Part shown: positions 33,534-42,384 of the stretch, piece after piece
Position numbering within the stretch: position 1 is the stretch's first letter
Layout of the letters: each line of letters starts with the position of its first letter
From: an uncultured Planctomycetia bacterium
GTDB lineage: Bacteria > Planctomycetota > Phycisphaerae > FEN-1346 > JAACEH01
Assembly (NCBI GenBank): GCA_903929765.1
Contig: CAIYVX010000001.1
Span: 1-64,000 of the forward strand
DNA length: 64,000 nucleotides
Direction: 5' to 3'
Notes under the pieces: generated by a model
Seen by the model: the letters and a program-made list of their open reading frames with translations, nothing else
Database searches by the model: none
Told to the model about the DNA's origin: nothing
Position numbers and translations under genes: made by a program

Positions 33534-34703
33534 ATGGGACGACTCGTGTCGTGCAGGAAGTGCGGCGCGTGGACCGAGGTGGACGGCAAGCAGCCGGCCC
33601 CGGACTTCGTTTGCGCCAAGTGCGGCGCTGCCGCGGCGATTCATGGCGGCGCGCCGGCGGAACCAGCCCCGGCGGCGCCATCCGGCGAAGCGGCCAAACC
33701 GCCGCGCCGCAAGGGCCTGGTGATCGGTTCCGATTCCGGCGCCATCGGCACTTCGGCCCTCAGCTCTGGCGGCGGACTGTCGCAGGAACTCGAAGAACTC
33801 GGCCTGAGGATGAAGGCCGAACAGGCCTCGGCCTCGAAGACGTTGTCGCAGGAAGCGAAGAACGGTCCGGCGGCGGTGGAACAGTCCGGGCCTGGTTCCC
33901 TCAAGGGCAAAGCCGTGGTGATCGGGGCGGCGGCGGCCGGCGCGGCCGGGGCCGTGGCCGCTTCGGTCGGCGAAAAGTTCAAGGAAGAAGGCCGCCAGAC
34001 GCTGGCCCAGGCCCGCCAACTCGGCCGCCAGGAAGCCCACCAGGTTGTTTCCGACGCCACGGAATTCGTTAAGGAAAAGGGGCTTTCCTCGCCCCGGCAG
34101 GCCGGCGTTTTTGTCAAACACGAAGCCGTGAAGATCGGCCAGGACGTTCGCCAGGCGGCCGAGCAGCAGGTCCGCGAGACGGCGACCAGGGTTGGCCAGA
34201 AGGCCCACGAAGCGATTGATCAACTCCGTGCCAAGCACGATTCGGCCCGCCAGCCGCACGGCCAGGACGGTATCGGCTCCTGCCGCCTCTGCCAGGACCG
34301 CATCGTCGGCTCGGACAAAGTCGTGACCTGCCCGGAGTGCGGGGCGACTTATCATCAGTCCTGTTACGAGCTGGCCGGCTCGTGTCCGCAGTGCCGCCAC
34401 GGCAGCGGAACGCATCTGAGCGCCGTCCCCGAACCGAAGATTACGCCGACGCCGGGGGTTCGTCCGGTTCCGGTGGCCAAGCCGGCGGCTCCGGCGCATA
34501 AAGTCTGCTCCGGTTGTGGCACCGAGGCCCCACCCAGCGCCCTGGTCTGTCCCCAGTGCGGGCGGTGGCTTTACAGCGGGCGTCCGGGCGAGAAAGGGCA
34601 GGGGGGCAGCAGCGGCAAGAGCCTGCCCTCGGGCTGTGTCGTCGCCGCCGTGATCGGGTTCATCATATTTGTCCTGGTGGTCTGCATTTCAGGCCGGCAT
34701 TAA
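33534..34703 (+). CDS. tail-anchored protein with zinc ribbons and prokaryotic RING-like domain
   Basis: A 389-residue protein; ATG after AGAGGA. Zinc ribbon 1 has C7, C10, C27 and C30. A central Ala/Gln/Lys-rich helical region (about 85-235) has amphipathic repeats. A RING-like module at about 249-287 reads CRLCQDRIV, then CPECGATYHQSCYE, then CPQC, an eight-ligand pattern with one His. A second ribbon follows at about 324-342 (CSGCGTEAPP ... CPQCG), and a single C-terminal membrane helix at about 367-387. The layout suggests a membrane-attached adaptor or a ubiquitin-ligase-like protein. No E1/E2-like gene is nearby, so any enzymatic role is a guess. Confidence 0.7.
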   Translation: MGRLVSCRKCGAWTEVDGKQPAPDFVCAKCGAAAAIHGGAPAEPAPAAPSGEAAKPPRRKGLVIGSDSGAIGTSALSSGGGLSQELEELGLRMKAEQASASKTLSQEAKNGPAAVEQSGPGSLKGKAVVIGAAAAGAAGAVAASVGEKFKEEGRQTLAQARQLGRQEAHQVVSDATEFVKEKGLSSPRQAGVFVKHEAVKIGQDVRQAAEQQVRETATRVGQKAHEAIDQLRAKHDSARQPHGQDGIGSCRLCQDRIVGSDKVVTCPECGATYHQSCYELAGSCPQCRHGSGTHLSAVPEPKITPTPGVRPVPVAKPAAPAHKVCSGCGTEAPPSALVCPQCGRWLYSGRPGEKGQGGSSGKSLPSGCVVAAVIGFIIFVLVVCISGRH

Positions 34704-34708
34704 AATGG

Positions 34709-34749
34709 GCGGCACACCCTGGCCCCCGTTTTGGGGGCAAGGTGTGCGG
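34709..34749. repeat. GGCACACC palindromic repeat, ACTTTG family
   Basis: GCACACCCTGGCCCCC and GGGGGCAAGGTGTGC form an inverted pair, like the second hairpin of the element at 6696. It lies between two convergent genes and may act as a terminator. Confidence 0.65.
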
Positions 34750-34781
34750 TTAGAATAAGTTTTGGGATTCGCGGTCGCGGC

Positions 34782-35189
34782 TTACCTGGCGCTCAGTGCA
34801 AAATTATGGATTTGAGTCAAAATGTTCATCAGTTCCCGCAGGTCGGGCGTCTTGGCGAAAAACAGGCAGCGGTCGTGCGTCTGTTGCAGCGCCGTGTCTT
34901 CCTCCGCGGTTGAGGTGGTCAGGATGGCCACCGGGATGTGCCGCAGGGCCGGGTCGGCTTCGAGTTCCTCCAGGACCTCGCGCCCGTGCTTCAGGGGCAG
35001 GTTCAGGTCCAGGATGATGACGTCCGGGCGCTTGGCTCCGGGCAGGCGCAGAACATCCAGGGCCGTCTCGCCGTCGGGTACGGTCCGGAACTGAAGGTCG
35101 AGGCCCAGTTGCTCGATGGCCTCGCGCACCAGAAAGACGTCGCCGAGGTTATCCTCGACCAGCAACACCGTAAGTGGGAACTGTTCCAT
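34782..35189 (-). CDS. stand-alone response regulator, Rcp1-type
   Basis: A 135-residue receiver domain without an output domain. VLLVEDNLGD carries the acidic pair, IILDLNLPLKHG the phospho-acceptor Asp, LTTS the switch Thr/Ser, and FAKTPD the conserved Lys. The KHGREVLEEL segment and EDNLGDVFLVREA are typical of the Rcp1 group, which usually works with phytochrome-like or other hybrid kinases. No kinase is next to it. The start at 35189 has GGGGG just upstream; the frame is open further but the added residues are not domain-like. The 191 bases up to asnS hold no gene. Confidence 0.85.
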   Translation of the reverse strand: MEQFPLTVLLVEDNLGDVFLVREAIEQLGLDLQFRTVPDGETALDVLRLPGAKRPDVIILDLNLPLKHGREVLEELEADPALRHIPVAILTTSTAEEDTALQQTHDRCLFFAKTPDLRELMNILTQIHNFALSAR

Positions 35190-35380
35190 CCCCCAGTACT
35201 CCTCTATTACACCATCGGCAGGGTATCGAGACATACCCCGCCACGACCAGTTTTCTTCCCCGGTGGCCCAAGCGCACACCCCCCGCGTGCCTACCGGAAT
35301 GATAATCCGGTTTCGGTACATGGAATCGGAAAAATTCCGATTAAACGGTAAGAAAAATTATTTTTTGGTCAAAAATTAGC

Positions 35381-36781
35381 TCAGAATTCCGCACTACGCG
35401 GTGCCCGGGGATACGGAATCACGTCCCGGATGTTCGCCATGCCCGTGATGAATTGCAGCGTCCGTTCCAGCCCCAAACCGAACCCCGCGTGCGGCACCGA
35501 GCCGTAGCGCCGCAGGTCCAGGTACCACCAGTAATCCTCCGGCCGCAGTTTCAGTTCGGCCATGCGCTGCAGTAAAACGTCCAGCCGTTCCTCGCGCTGC
35601 GAGCCGCCGATCAGTTCGCCGATCTTCGGCACCAGCACGTCCATGGCCGCCACCGTGGCCCGCCCCGGCGCTGTCCCGTCGTCGAGACGCATGTAGAATG
35701 ATTTGATCGCCGCCGGGTAATGGGTCACAACCACCGGCTTGCGAAAGACCTCTTCGGTCAGGTAGCGCTCGTGCTCGGTCTGGAGGTCCGTGCCCCAGCC
35801 CACCGGATATTGCCACGTCCGCCCCGACTTTTCCAGCAGGGCCACGGCCTCGGTGTAAGTCACGCGCTCGAAGTCGCTCGCGACGATGGCCGTCAGCGTC
35901 GGCAGAACCGTCGCATCGACGTGTTCGCTCAGGAACTCCAGATCCTTCGTGCAGCGCTCCAGGGCGGTCCGGAAGATGTGCTTCAGGAACGCCTCGGCCG
36001 TCTCCGCGTCGCCCTCCAGGTCGCAGAAAGCCATTTCCGGCTCGACCATCCAGAACTCGGCCAGGTGGCGCGGCGTGTTTGAGTTTTCCGCCCGGAACGT
36101 CGGCCCGAAGGTGTAGATGTTGCCCATGGCGCAGGCGTAAGTCTCGCCTTCGAGTTGGCCCGAAACCGTCAGGTAAGTCGGCCGGCCGAAAAAGTCATCA
36201 TTCGGATCGGGCCGCGGCGCACCCGCCGGCGGATTTGCCTCCAGCGTCGTCACCCGGAACATCTGCCCGGCCCCCTCGCAATCGCTGGCCGTGATGATCG
36301 GCGTGTGGACATAGATAAAGCCGCGCTGCTGAAAGAAATCGTGAATGGCCATCGAGACGACGTTGCGGATGCGCGTCACGGCGGCGAAGGTGTTGGTCCG
36401 CGCCCGCAGGTGGGCCTGCGTCCGCAGAAACTCGAAGGTGTGCTTCTTCGGCTGAATGGGATAGGCTTCCGGGTCGGCCCAACCCAGCACCTGGACGGCC
36501 GTGGCCTGAAGCTCGACCGTCTGGCCCTTGCCCTGGCTCTGAACCAGCGTGCCGGTGGCCAGGACGGCGCAGCCGGCGGTTAGTTTCACCAGTTCGGCGG
36601 CGTAGTTCGGGAGCTTGCCGTCGGCGACGACCTGGAGTTGGGCGATGGTCGAACCGTCATTCAGGGCGAGGAAGGAGAACCCGCCCTTGGAGTTGCGGAC
36701 CGTCCGCACCCACCCGCCAATCGTGATTTCCTGTCCGGTTGGCGGGGTCGTCAGAACATCCTTGATCAGCGTGCGGGCCAT
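35381..36781 (-). CDS. asnS: asparaginyl-tRNA synthetase
   Basis: A 466-residue class IIb synthetase. The N-terminal OB fold ([15 protein letters not shown]) binds the anticodon. The catalytic core has motif 2 in [21 protein letters not shown] and motif 3 in [15 protein letters not shown]. The ending DVIPYPRAP distinguishes AsnRS from AspRS. Having asnS means Asn-tRNA can be charged directly. Confidence 0.96.
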   Translation of the reverse strand: MARTLIKDVLTTPPTGQEITIGGWVRTVRNSKGGFSFLALNDGSTIAQLQVVADGKLPNYAAELVKLTAGCAVLATGTLVQSQGKGQTVELQATAVQVLGWADPEAYPIQPKKHTFEFLRTQAHLRARTNTFAAVTRIRNVVSMAIHDFFQQRGFIYVHTPIITASDCEGAGQMFRVTTLEANPPAGAPRPDPNDDFFGRPTYLTVSGQLEGETYACAMGNIYTFGPTFRAENSNTPRHLAEFWMVEPEMAFCDLEGDAETAEAFLKHIFRTALERCTKDLEFLSEHVDATVLPTLTAIVASDFERVTYTEAVALLEKSGRTWQYPVGWGTDLQTEHERYLTEEVFRKPVVVTHYPAAIKSFYMRLDDGTAPGRATVAAMDVLVPKIGELIGGSQREERLDVLLQRMAELKLRPEDYWWYLDLRRYGSVPHAGFGLGLERTLQFITGMANIRDVIPYPRAPRSAEF

Positions 36782-36855
36782 AGTTTTCCCCGTTTTTCCA
36801 CGAGCCGCAAAATGAAAATGGTCCGCCCGGCCGACTCGAAACCGCGCGGGACCGC

Positions 36856-36919
36856 ATTATAGCAAATTGCCGCAAACGCAAAAGAGCGTCGTTGTTTTTC
36901 GCCGGCCGCTCGATATAAT
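36856..36919. promoter_or_regulatory. divergent promoters of asnS and the DUF3142-like gene
   Basis: Rightward: TTGTTT (36892-36897), a 16-bp spacer, then TATAAT (36914-36919). Leftward: a perfect TATAAT on the minus strand (36861-36856) with only a weak -35 (about TTTTGC) at 16-17 bp. The 173-bp gap holds nothing else. Confidence 0.6.
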
Positions 36920-36954
36920 CACCCTTCGACTCAGGTGTGCGTTGAGGGAACCTC

Positions 36955-38295
36955 ATGTTGCACCGCCGCCCAGCACAGGGCAAATCTCACGTCCTTCTGG
37001 TTTCGACGATCAGCGCTCTTCTGATCGCCGTCAGCCTGGTTACGTTTCATTACCTGACGCCGCCGCGCCCGGCCCCGCTCGCCCAGCGCGCCGCCCTGTA
37101 CGTCTGGCAGCGCGAGTGGTCCCCTCCGGTGGTCGCCGCGGTTCAGCACGCCGGCGGCGAGTTCGACGACCTGATGGTCCTGGCGGCGGAGGCCGAATTT
37201 TCCGCCGGTGCCGCCGCCCCGCTGCCCGTAATCCGTCCGGTCGTGAACTGGGCGGCACTGGCCGCCACCGGTCGCAAGGTCTGGCTCGTCATTCGCTGTC
37301 CCGTGCGGCTGGCGGAACTGTTGCGGTCGGCCGAAACGGCCTCGGCGGCGCGGGCCGACCTGGCGGCGCTGGGCCGCGAAACGCTGGCGGCGGCGCGGTC
37401 GCCTGGCGTCGACGTCGCGGGAATCCAGATCGATTTCGATTGTCCCACGTCCGGTCTGAAGGACTACGCGCTGCTCGTGGCGGATTTGCGGCGCGCGTGG
37501 TCCGGCACGCCCGTGGCGATTACCGCTCTGCCAACCTGGCTCGTGAGCCGCGACTTCGCCCCGCTGGCCCGCCAGTGCGACGAGTTTATCCTTCAGGTTC
37601 ATTCCCTCGAACTCCCGACTACGTTCGATCAACCCATTATCCTTTGCCGCGCTGATTGCGTCGGTCCGTGGGCCGCCCGGGCGGCGCGGGTCGGCGTGCC
37701 GTTCCGCGTGGCCTTGCCGACGTGCGGCTATCGCGTGATTTTCGACGACGCCGGCAAGTTCGCGGCCCTGGCGGCCGAAGGGCCGGCCCCTCGGCGGGCT
37801 GTGGGCGGCCGCGAGCGGGTGGTCATGCCCGATCCGGTCGAACTGGCCCATGTGGCGGCGGCTCTCGCCGCCTCGCCGCCGGACCATTGTCTGGGCGTGG
37901 CCTGGTTTCGCCTGCCCGTGGCGACGGACCGGTTGAACTGGCCCTGGGCGACGCTTGAGGCGGTGCGGGCCGGGCGCGAGCCGGTCACGGCCTTTACCGC
38001 CGAGATTCGCCGCCCCGAACCGGCCCTGGCCGAGGTCTGGATCACGAACACGGGCGAGCGGAACGTGCCGTTCCCGGTCCGGTGCGATGTGGAGGTTCGC
38101 CGCAGCGAGGTCGTGGCCTTCGATCTGCTCAACGGTTTCAGCGAAGACGATTCGCCGGGAGACAGTTCAAAGATGCGATTGGTGGGTCCGGCGCCGGCGG
38201 TCGGCGAGCCGGTGATGGTCGGATGGTTGCGGCTCAAGGCGAGTGCGGCCACGGATTGGCCGCGCGTGAAACAACCGGTGGGAGTGGTGCCATGA
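36955..38295 (+). CDS. DUF3142-like exported protein
   Basis: A 446-residue protein. A signal anchor at about residues 12-32 is followed by ALYVWQREWSPPVVAAV, then strands with GIQIDFDCPTSGLKDYA and VAITALPTWL, then DEFILQVHSLE. This order fits the DUF3142 family, a TIM-barrel-like group of unknown function that looks related to glycoside hydrolases. ATG after GAGGGA. It overlaps the next gene by 4 bases (ATGA), so the two are translationally coupled and probably act together. Confidence 0.7.
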   Translation: MLHRRPAQGKSHVLLVSTISALLIAVSLVTFHYLTPPRPAPLAQRAALYVWQREWSPPVVAAVQHAGGEFDDLMVLAAEAEFSAGAAAPLPVIRPVVNWAALAATGRKVWLVIRCPVRLAELLRSAETASAARADLAALGRETLAAARSPGVDVAGIQIDFDCPTSGLKDYALLVADLRRAWSGTPVAITALPTWLVSRDFAPLARQCDEFILQVHSLELPTTFDQPIILCRADCVGPWAARAARVGVPFRVALPTCGYRVIFDDAGKFAALAAEGPAPRRAVGGRERVVMPDPVELAHVAAALAASPPDHCLGVAWFRLPVATDRLNWPWATLEAVRAGREPVTAFTAEIRRPEPALAEVWITNTGERNVPFPVRCDVEVRRSEVVAFDLLNGFSEDDSPGDSSKMRLVGPAPAVGEPVMVGWLRLKASAATDWPRVKQPVGVVP

Positions 38296-40484
38296 AAGCG
38301 CGATGGTTGGTGATGATATCGGCGGCGGTGCTGCTGCTGGCGGGGACGGCGGACCGGGCCTGCGGGCCGTTCTTTCCCAACAGCTACCTGGTTCAGGACA
38401 ACGCCGGGCATGTGTTGGAAATGCCGGAAGGGGATTTCTATCGCGAACTTTGCCGCATCGCCGGCGTCAAGCCGGAGATAAAGAGTCTCCGCGACAACGA
38501 GGACAAAAAAGGTCCGATCTGGCGAACCGCGACGGCGGACCTCGCGGACCTTGAGGCGGCGCTGGCGGCTTCCAACGTCAATCCGTCCAAGCGGCTGGAA
38601 ATCGAGGGTCGATACGAAGAGTTTCGGGCGCCGCAGCGGGTGACGCCGTTGAACCGGCCCGATCCGCTGCTGACCGCCTCATCAAAACTGGTCACTCGGC
38701 AGGAAGCTTTGCTGGCCGATCTGCCGGCGGAGTTTGCCCTCTACGCTCGCGGCGCTGCGGCGTGGCACGACGGCGACCGGGACGTCGCACTGAAATTCTG
38801 GCGCGAGTTGCTGGCCTTGCCCAAGCAGGATCGCCTCTGGCGCTCCACCTGGGCGGCATACATGATCGGCCGGACGCTGCTGGGCAGCGATCCCAAAACG
38901 GCGACGAGCTATTTCGAGCAGTTGCGGCGCGACGTCGATGCCGGGTGCCATGATTCAGATCACCTCGCCGCGTCGAGCCTCGGCTGGCAGGCGTTTCTGG
39001 AGGAGAAGGCCGGGCGGCGCGTCGAAGCGATGGAGCACTATTTCGAGATGTTCCATGATGACCGGCCTGAGGATCGGCAAATTGCCGCCTGCTCGTTGCG
39101 GGAACTCAGTTCCCGGACTCTGTACTATTTTCGCGAAGCAGAGAAGCCCAGGATAAATCAGGTGGCTCGCGATCCGCTCTGCCGGCGGATTGCGACGGCG
39201 TGGGTGGTTGCGAACTACGGCGACGGGAACAACTTCGTGTCCGGCCAATGGTTGGAGGTGCTGACGAAAGTGGCCGGGAAGACACCGCTCGAAGACGCCG
39301 ACCGCCTGGCTTGGATGGCCTACCGGCTTGGCGACATGAAAGCGGCGGCGCGGTGGGCGGACGCGGCCGATCCGCAGGCGCCCTACGCCCGGTGGGTGCG
39401 GTCGAAGTTGTTCCTGCGCGAAGGAAAAGTCGACGAAGCCATCGACATCCTGCGCCGGCTGACCGAGGCGTTTCCCAGTAGCGAGGAGTGGGGCGACAAT
39501 TGCAGTTGCGATTCACCTGGCAGTCATTGTCGGCCGCTGGCGATGGTCCATTCCGACCTGGGCATCTTGCTCCTGGCGAGGCAGGACTACGTGGCGGCGC
39601 TCGACCAACTGCTCCGCAGCGGCTGCTGGCCCGACGCGGCCTATGTGGCCGAGCGTGTGTTGACCGTCGAGGAAGTCGAAAAATATTTGACCAAACATGC
39701 CGACGATACGGAATTGAACGCCAAGCCTCGGGAATACGGCTGGTACGGCCTTTGGTCCACGCCGATCACGCCCAACGTGGCACTACGCTACCTGCTGGCC
39801 CGGCGTCTGGCTCGTTCCGGAGAATGGTCTCGGGCGCGACCCTTCTATCCCCCGAACCAGATCATTTGGTTCGATGACTTCGTCGGCCACCTGAAGGCCG
39901 GACGCGATGCAGCCTTGCCGCCGCACAAACGGGCCGAGGAACTTTACCTGGCTGCCTGGATCGCCCGCAGCCAGGGCATGGAACTTTTCGGCACTGAGGA
40001 CGAACCGGACTGGAGCGTCGTGGGCGGAGAGTTCGAGTTGGGCGGCGCTATCGAGACGCGCTGCGCGGGCCTGGTCAGCGCAAACTGGTTCCACGGGAAT
40101 ATCCCGATTCCCCTGGCCGCGCTCCCCTATCTTCTGGCCGGCAAAGACGAAATTGCCCGCGTGGCCGCTTCGCCCATCGTTCCCGACAAGCGGTTTCATT
40201 ACCGTTACTATGCCGCCGATCTGACGTGGGAATGCGCCGCTCTTTTGCCGGACAACGATCCCCTCCTGGCCAGGGCGCTGTGGAAGGGCGGCATGTGGCT
40301 GGCTTCGCGCGACCCGCCGGCGGCCGACCGTTTCTACAAAGCCCTCGTCCGGCGGTGCCGCCAGTTGCCGATCAGCCCGGAGGCCGACAAGTTGCGCTGG
40401 TTCCCGCAGGCGGCGCCGCCCTTGCCGGCCGGGTTAAATGAACCGACCGGCCATGAGGCAGCGGTCCCCGGTGTCCAGAAATAA
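38292..40484 (+). CDS. large exported TPR-type protein
   Basis: A 730-residue protein with a signal peptide ending near ADRACGPFFPN; a Cys at the cleavage region could be lipidated, though the lipobox is poor. The rest is alpha-helical with TPR-like pairs (YARGAAAWHDGDRDVALKFW, ARWADAADPQAPYARWVRSK, KVDEAIDILRRLTEAF). CNCSCD-like cysteines (NCSCDSPGSHC) occur near residue 410. Its start overlaps the DUF3142-like stop. Proteins with this ACGPFFP-type N-terminus often accompany uncharacterised surface systems; the function is unknown. Confidence 0.65.
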   Translation: MKARWLVMISAAVLLLAGTADRACGPFFPNSYLVQDNAGHVLEMPEGDFYRELCRIAGVKPEIKSLRDNEDKKGPIWRTATADLADLEAALAASNVNPSKRLEIEGRYEEFRAPQRVTPLNRPDPLLTASSKLVTRQEALLADLPAEFALYARGAAAWHDGDRDVALKFWRELLALPKQDRLWRSTWAAYMIGRTLLGSDPKTATSYFEQLRRDVDAGCHDSDHLAASSLGWQAFLEEKAGRRVEAMEHYFEMFHDDRPEDRQIAACSLRELSSRTLYYFREAEKPRINQVARDPLCRRIATAWVVANYGDGNNFVSGQWLEVLTKVAGKTPLEDADRLAWMAYRLGDMKAAARWADAADPQAPYARWVRSKLFLREGKVDEAIDILRRLTEAFPSSEEWGDNCSCDSPGSHCRPLAMVHSDLGILLLARQDYVAALDQLLRSGCWPDAAYVAERVLTVEEVEKYLTKHADDTELNAKPREYGWYGLWSTPITPNVALRYLLARRLARSGEWSRARPFYPPNQIIWFDDFVGHLKAGRDAALPPHKRAEELYLAAWIARSQGMELFGTEDEPDWSVVGGEFELGGAIETRCAGLVSANWFHGNIPIPLAALPYLLAGKDEIARVAASPIVPDKRFHYRYYAADLTWECAALLPDNDPLLARALWKGGMWLASRDPPAADRFYKALVRRCRQLPISPEADKLRWFPQAAPPLPAGLNEPTGHEAAVPGVQK

Positions 40485-40531
40485 TCAGGAGCCGCAGAGC
40501 GGTTGGCGCCCTGCGACTCCGGTTCAAGGTA

Positions 40532-40606
40532 TGGTGACCCTAACGGGATTCGAACCCGTATCGCGGCCTTGAAAGGGCCGTGTCCTAACCGCTAGACGAT
40601 AGGGCC
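40532..40606 (-). tRNA. tRNA-Glu (anticodon TTC)
   Basis: Read on the minus strand, GGCCCTA pairs with TAGGGTC as acceptor stem. The anticodon arm is CGGCC-CTTTCAA-GGCCG with TTC at 34-36; the T-arm contains GGGTTCGAATCCC. CCA is encoded (40534-40532). 72 nt plus CCA. Confidence 0.97.
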
Positions 40607-40657
40607 ACATTTTTTACTCGTCGGGCAGCGATACCCTGCCGCCCCAGGAACTCAAAT

Positions 40658-40733
40658 TGGTGGGGGAGTCGGGGATCGAACCCGAGACCTACTGCTTAAA
40701 AGGCAGTTGCTCTACCGATTGAGCTACTCCCCC
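40658..40733 (-). tRNA. tRNA-Lys (anticodon TTT)
   Basis: The minus-strand acceptor GGGGGAG pairs with CTCCCCC. The anticodon arm is ACTGC-CTTTTAA-GCAGT with TTT at 34-36; the T-arm has CGGGTTCGATCCCCG. CCA is encoded. It lies 51 bases upstream (in transcription) of tRNA-Glu. Confidence 0.97.
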
Positions 40734-40797
40734 GCAGCGTCGCGAAGTCCGACGATTATACCGTCCGACGCCCGGCGATTCAACCAAAACCCCGGCC

Positions 40798-41358
40798 TCA
40801 GGTCTCCAGCACTTCCTTGGTCTTCGCCGACAGCAGATCGTCGGTCATCGTCTCGTACTTGTGTACCAACTCCGTCGCCTCTTTTTCCCCGCGCTTGATG
40901 TCGTCCTCGGAGGCCGTCTTGGCCTTCTCCTCCGCGTCGATGCCCTTGATCGCGTCGCGCCGCACATTCCGCAGCGCCACCCGCACTTCCTCGGCCATCT
41001 CCTTGAGTTGATGCACGATCTGCCGGCGCCGCTCTTCCGACAGCGGCGGCACGGCCAACCGAATCACCTTGCCGTCCGTACTCGGGGCGATGCCGATGTC
41101 CGAGGTTTGAATCGCCTTGACGATGGTCTGCACCACCGACCCGTCATATGGTTTGATGACGATCAGCAGGGCGTCGGGGCAGGAGATGTTGGCCATCTGC
41201 CGCAACTCGGTCGGCGACCCGTAATAATCCACCTTCAGATGTTCGACCAGTCCGGCCGAGGCCCGTCCCGTCCGCACCGCCCGGTACTCGGCCTTCAGCC
41301 GGTCCACGGCCTTTTCCATGCGCTCTTCGGCTTCCAGTAGATGGTCGTCCACCGCCAT
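40798..41358 (-). CDS. frr: ribosome recycling factor
   Basis: A 186-residue protein of standard length that splits post-termination ribosomes with EF-G. Conserved segments are AVRTGRASAGLVEHLKVDYYG, IKPYD, IRLAVPPLSEERR and VRRDAIKGI. The start at 41358 is preceded by AGGAGA at 8 bases. It is the last gene of the rpsB-tsf-pyrH-frr order, separated from pyrH by a repeat. Confidence 0.96.
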   Translation of the reverse strand: MAVDDHLLEAEERMEKAVDRLKAEYRAVRTGRASAGLVEHLKVDYYGSPTELRQMANISCPDALLIVIKPYDGSVVQTIVKAIQTSDIGIAPSTDGKVIRLAVPPLSEERRRQIVHQLKEMAEEVRVALRNVRRDAIKGIDAEEKAKTASEDDIKRGEKEATELVHKYETMTDDLLSAKTKEVLET

Positions 41359-41379
41359 AACTGTTTCTCCTTTTTTCTT

Positions 41380-41420
41380 CACCCCTCTCCCTTGAGGGGA
41401 GAGGGTAGGGTGAGGGTGAT
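41380..41420. repeat. CCCTCTCCC...GGGAGAGGG palindromic repeat
   Basis: An inverse-orientation relative of the CCCTCACCC elements: CACCCCTCTCCCTTGAGGGG then AGAGGGTAGGGTGAGGGTG. It lies between pyrH and frr. Confidence 0.65.
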
Positions 41421-41470
41421 GCTTCTTTATTTCTTCTGCTGCGCCTTAAGTCTTAAGCCTTAAGCCTGCT

Positions 41471-42187
41471 TCACGCTATCGTCGTTCCAATCGTCTCGCC
41501 CGCGATAACTCTCGCAATATTCCCCGGCTTCTTCAAATTAAACACCACAATCGGAATCTTGTTTTCCATGCACAGCGAAATCGCCGTCATGTCCATCACC
41601 CGCAACTGCTTCTGGAGCACCTCGGCGTAGGTCAGCCGCTCGAACCGCGTGGCCTTGGCGTCCTTGTTCGGATCGGCCGAAAAGACCCCGTCCACCTTCG
41701 TCGCCTTCAGCAGCACGTCGGCCCCGATTTCGCTCGCCCGCAGCGCCGCACAGGTGTCGGTCGTGAAGAACGGGTTGCCCGTGCCGCCGGCCAGGATGAC
41801 GATCCGTTTTTTCTCCAGGTGCCGAATGGCCCGCCGCCGGATGAACGGCTCGGCCACCTCTTTCATCTCCAGCGCCGACAGCACCCGCGCCGGCACCCCC
41901 AGGTCTTCCAGCGTGTCCTGCAAGGCCATCGCGTTGATGCAGGTGGCCAGCATGCCCATGTAATCGCCCGTGGCGCGCCGTACGTGGCCGGCCTCGGCCA
42001 GCGTCTGCCCGCGAATAAAATTTCCCCCGCCCACGACCACGGCCAGCTCCACCCCCGTCGCCGCCACGGCCCGCGCCTCGTCGGCGATGCGGCTGATTTC
42101 TTCCTGGTCGAGGCCGAAGCCCCCCGACTTGCACAATCCCTCCCCGCTGATTTTCAACACCACGCGGCGGTATTTTGGTTGAGGCAT
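41471..42187 (-). CDS. pyrH: UMP kinase
   Basis: A 238-residue amino-acid-kinase-fold enzyme phosphorylating UMP to UDP. Motifs are [10 protein letters not shown] at the N-terminus, [10 protein letters not shown], the DYMGMLAT(x)NA segment, [21 protein letters not shown] and [11 protein letters not shown]. Hexameric and GTP-regulated in other bacteria. It is in its usual place between tsf and frr. Confidence 0.97.
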   Translation of the reverse strand: MPQPKYRRVVLKISGEGLCKSGGFGLDQEEISRIADEARAVAATGVELAVVVGGGNFIRGQTLAEAGHVRRATGDYMGMLATCINAMALQDTLEDLGVPARVLSALEMKEVAEPFIRRRAIRHLEKKRIVILAGGTGNPFFTTDTCAALRASEIGADVLLKATKVDGVFSADPNKDAKATRFERLTYAEVLQKQLRVMDMTAISLCMENKIPIVVFNLKKPGNIARVIAGETIGTTIA

Positions 42188-42274
42188 AGAGGTCTCCGAT
42201 GGGGGCCATGACAGTTTATGCCGCTACATTAATTGGATTTGCCGGCGGCGTCAAGAGAGCAGAGTGTAAACAAA

Positions 42275-42368
42275 GCGGCCCCGCCGGGGTAGGGCAGGGC
42301 CGCGAGTAACGATAGGAAAAATCCAAAAGCCAAAAACAGAAACGACCGGACAGGGCAGAGCCCTGTCC
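42275..42368. repeat. two palindromes between tsf and pyrH
   Basis: GCGGCCC (42275-42281) pairs with GGGCCGC (42297-42303); GGACAGGGC (42348-42356) pairs with GCCCTGTCC (42360-42368), followed by CTACA as at other copies. Confidence 0.6.
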
Positions 42369-42384
42369 CTACAAAAGAAACAAC

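Noticed and set aside
40485-40797. Possible additional tRNA or small RNA beside the two tRNA genes
   Set aside because: Only tRNA-Glu and tRNA-Lys fold; the remaining bases show no third cloverleaf.
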